Shown here one piece after another: positions 63,691-64,000 of a DNA stretch of 64,000 nucleotides. The notes beneath the pieces are model-generated. The model did not search any database, was not told the origin of the DNA, and worked only from the letters and a program-made list of their open reading frames with translations. The DNA comes from Fonsecaea monophora (lineage: Eukaryota > Ascomycota > Eurotiomycetes > Chaetothyriales > Herpotrichiellaceae). The stretch is taken from NCBI RefSeq assembly GCF_001642475.1, contig NW_019173964.1, positions 124,001 through 188,000 of the forward strand, given 5' to 3'. Each line of letters opens with the position of its first letter. The first letter of the stretch is position 1. The translations under genes were made by a program, and so were the position numbers.

Positions 63691-64000
63691 ATGGGGGACA
63701 TGTCCGGGGTCGACGACATGTTGGTGCCGATGGAGGTCATGGACTTATCCCTGGGGTGGTCGTTTAAACAGAGTGATGATGTTGGTGAGAATGCCTGGTA
63801 TCCAGTCAAGAAGGTCCCTTCCACCGTGCACCAGGATTTGATCGACAACAAGAAGTGTGTAATGTGGCATCCCCCCGACAACCGGCCAAAGCTGATGTAG
63901 ACACCCACCAGACTGGATGATCCCTTTGTCGGATTCAACGAGATCAAGGCAGAGTGGGTAGGGTTGAAATCATGGACCTACCGGACCAGGCTCGTCAGCC
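63691..64000 (+). CDS. Beta-mannosidase (GH2), N-terminal part, cut by window edge
   Basis: Exon 1, 63691-63854, joins over a 57-nt intron (GTGTGT donor, CAG acceptor) to exon 2 from 63912, which continues past the window. The joined reading has LSLGWSFKQSDDVGENAWYP, KKVPSTVHQDLIDNKK and, after the junction, LDDPFVGFNEIKAEWVGLKS then WTYRTRLVS. This is the start of the sugar-binding domain of intracellular fungal GH2 beta-mannosidases (MndB type), which hydrolyse terminal beta-mannose from mannan and N-glycans. No signal peptide is seen, which fits the intracellular group. Only about 85 residues are in the window, so the catalytic acids cannot be checked. Confidence 0.85.

Overview
The window is nuclear DNA of a filamentous ascomycete (Pezizomycotina). 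Genes are dense and mostly monocistronic. Introns are short (41-142 nt) with GTRNGT-type donors and YAG acceptors. The set includes typical fungal genes: the DASH subunit Duo1, a Cdc15-type F-BAR protein, a Zn2Cys6 regulator, a CSC1/PHM7 channel and fungal-type carboxymuconate cyclase. Gene content would fit Eurotiomycetes, possibly a black yeast, but that placement is only inference. I saw no rRNA, tRNA, CRISPR array, transposase or phage gene. All exon junctions below were worked out by hand from splice sites, reading frame and family conservation.

Left part (0-23 kb), metabolism and membranes: a peroxisomal crotonase-fold enzyme ending in SRL (527-1773); a 1,801-aa helicase with NF-X1 zinc fingers (minus, 7749-2303); a PHD-finger protein (minus); a copper P1B-ATPase (plus); acetoacetyl-CoA synthetase (plus); seipin (minus); and a CSC1/OSCA-like channel (minus).

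Middle (25-40 kb), housekeeping: the CCR4-NOT scaffold NOT1 (minus); an unrecognised S/T-P-rich protein divergent from Duo1; a UPF0132-like membrane protein; a decayed reading frame; a small Cys-rich ORF; and a kinase-like protein.

Right-centre (40.8-54.5 kb) holds the most interesting region, a probable aromatic-catabolism cluster. In order it has a Zn2Cys6 activator, an NmrA-like protein, a carboxymuconolactone-decarboxylase-like protein, an intradiol ring-cleavage dioxygenase, 3-carboxy-cis,cis-muconate cyclase (divergent from the dioxygenase across a 623-bp promoter with a CGGCA-N6-TGCCG palindrome), a decayed cupin-like frame, an unusual EthD-like/alpha-beta-hydrolase fusion, and an Asp/Glu-racemase-superfamily enzyme with arylmalonate-decarboxylase-like active-site residues. 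Together they could cleave a dihydroxylated aromatic ring, lactonise the muconate, then decarboxylate and hydrolyse it toward beta-ketoadipate. The mix of enzyme types does not match the textbook fungal pathway exactly.

Right end (54.8-64 kb): a Cdc15/Imp2-type F-BAR-SH3 protein, a YeeE/YedE (thiosulfate-transporter-like) membrane protein of bacterial type, a DUF427 protein, and the first part of a GH2 beta-mannosidase that runs off the right edge. Between genes lie several simple repeats, including a G-rich GGGTA run at 58.4 kb.
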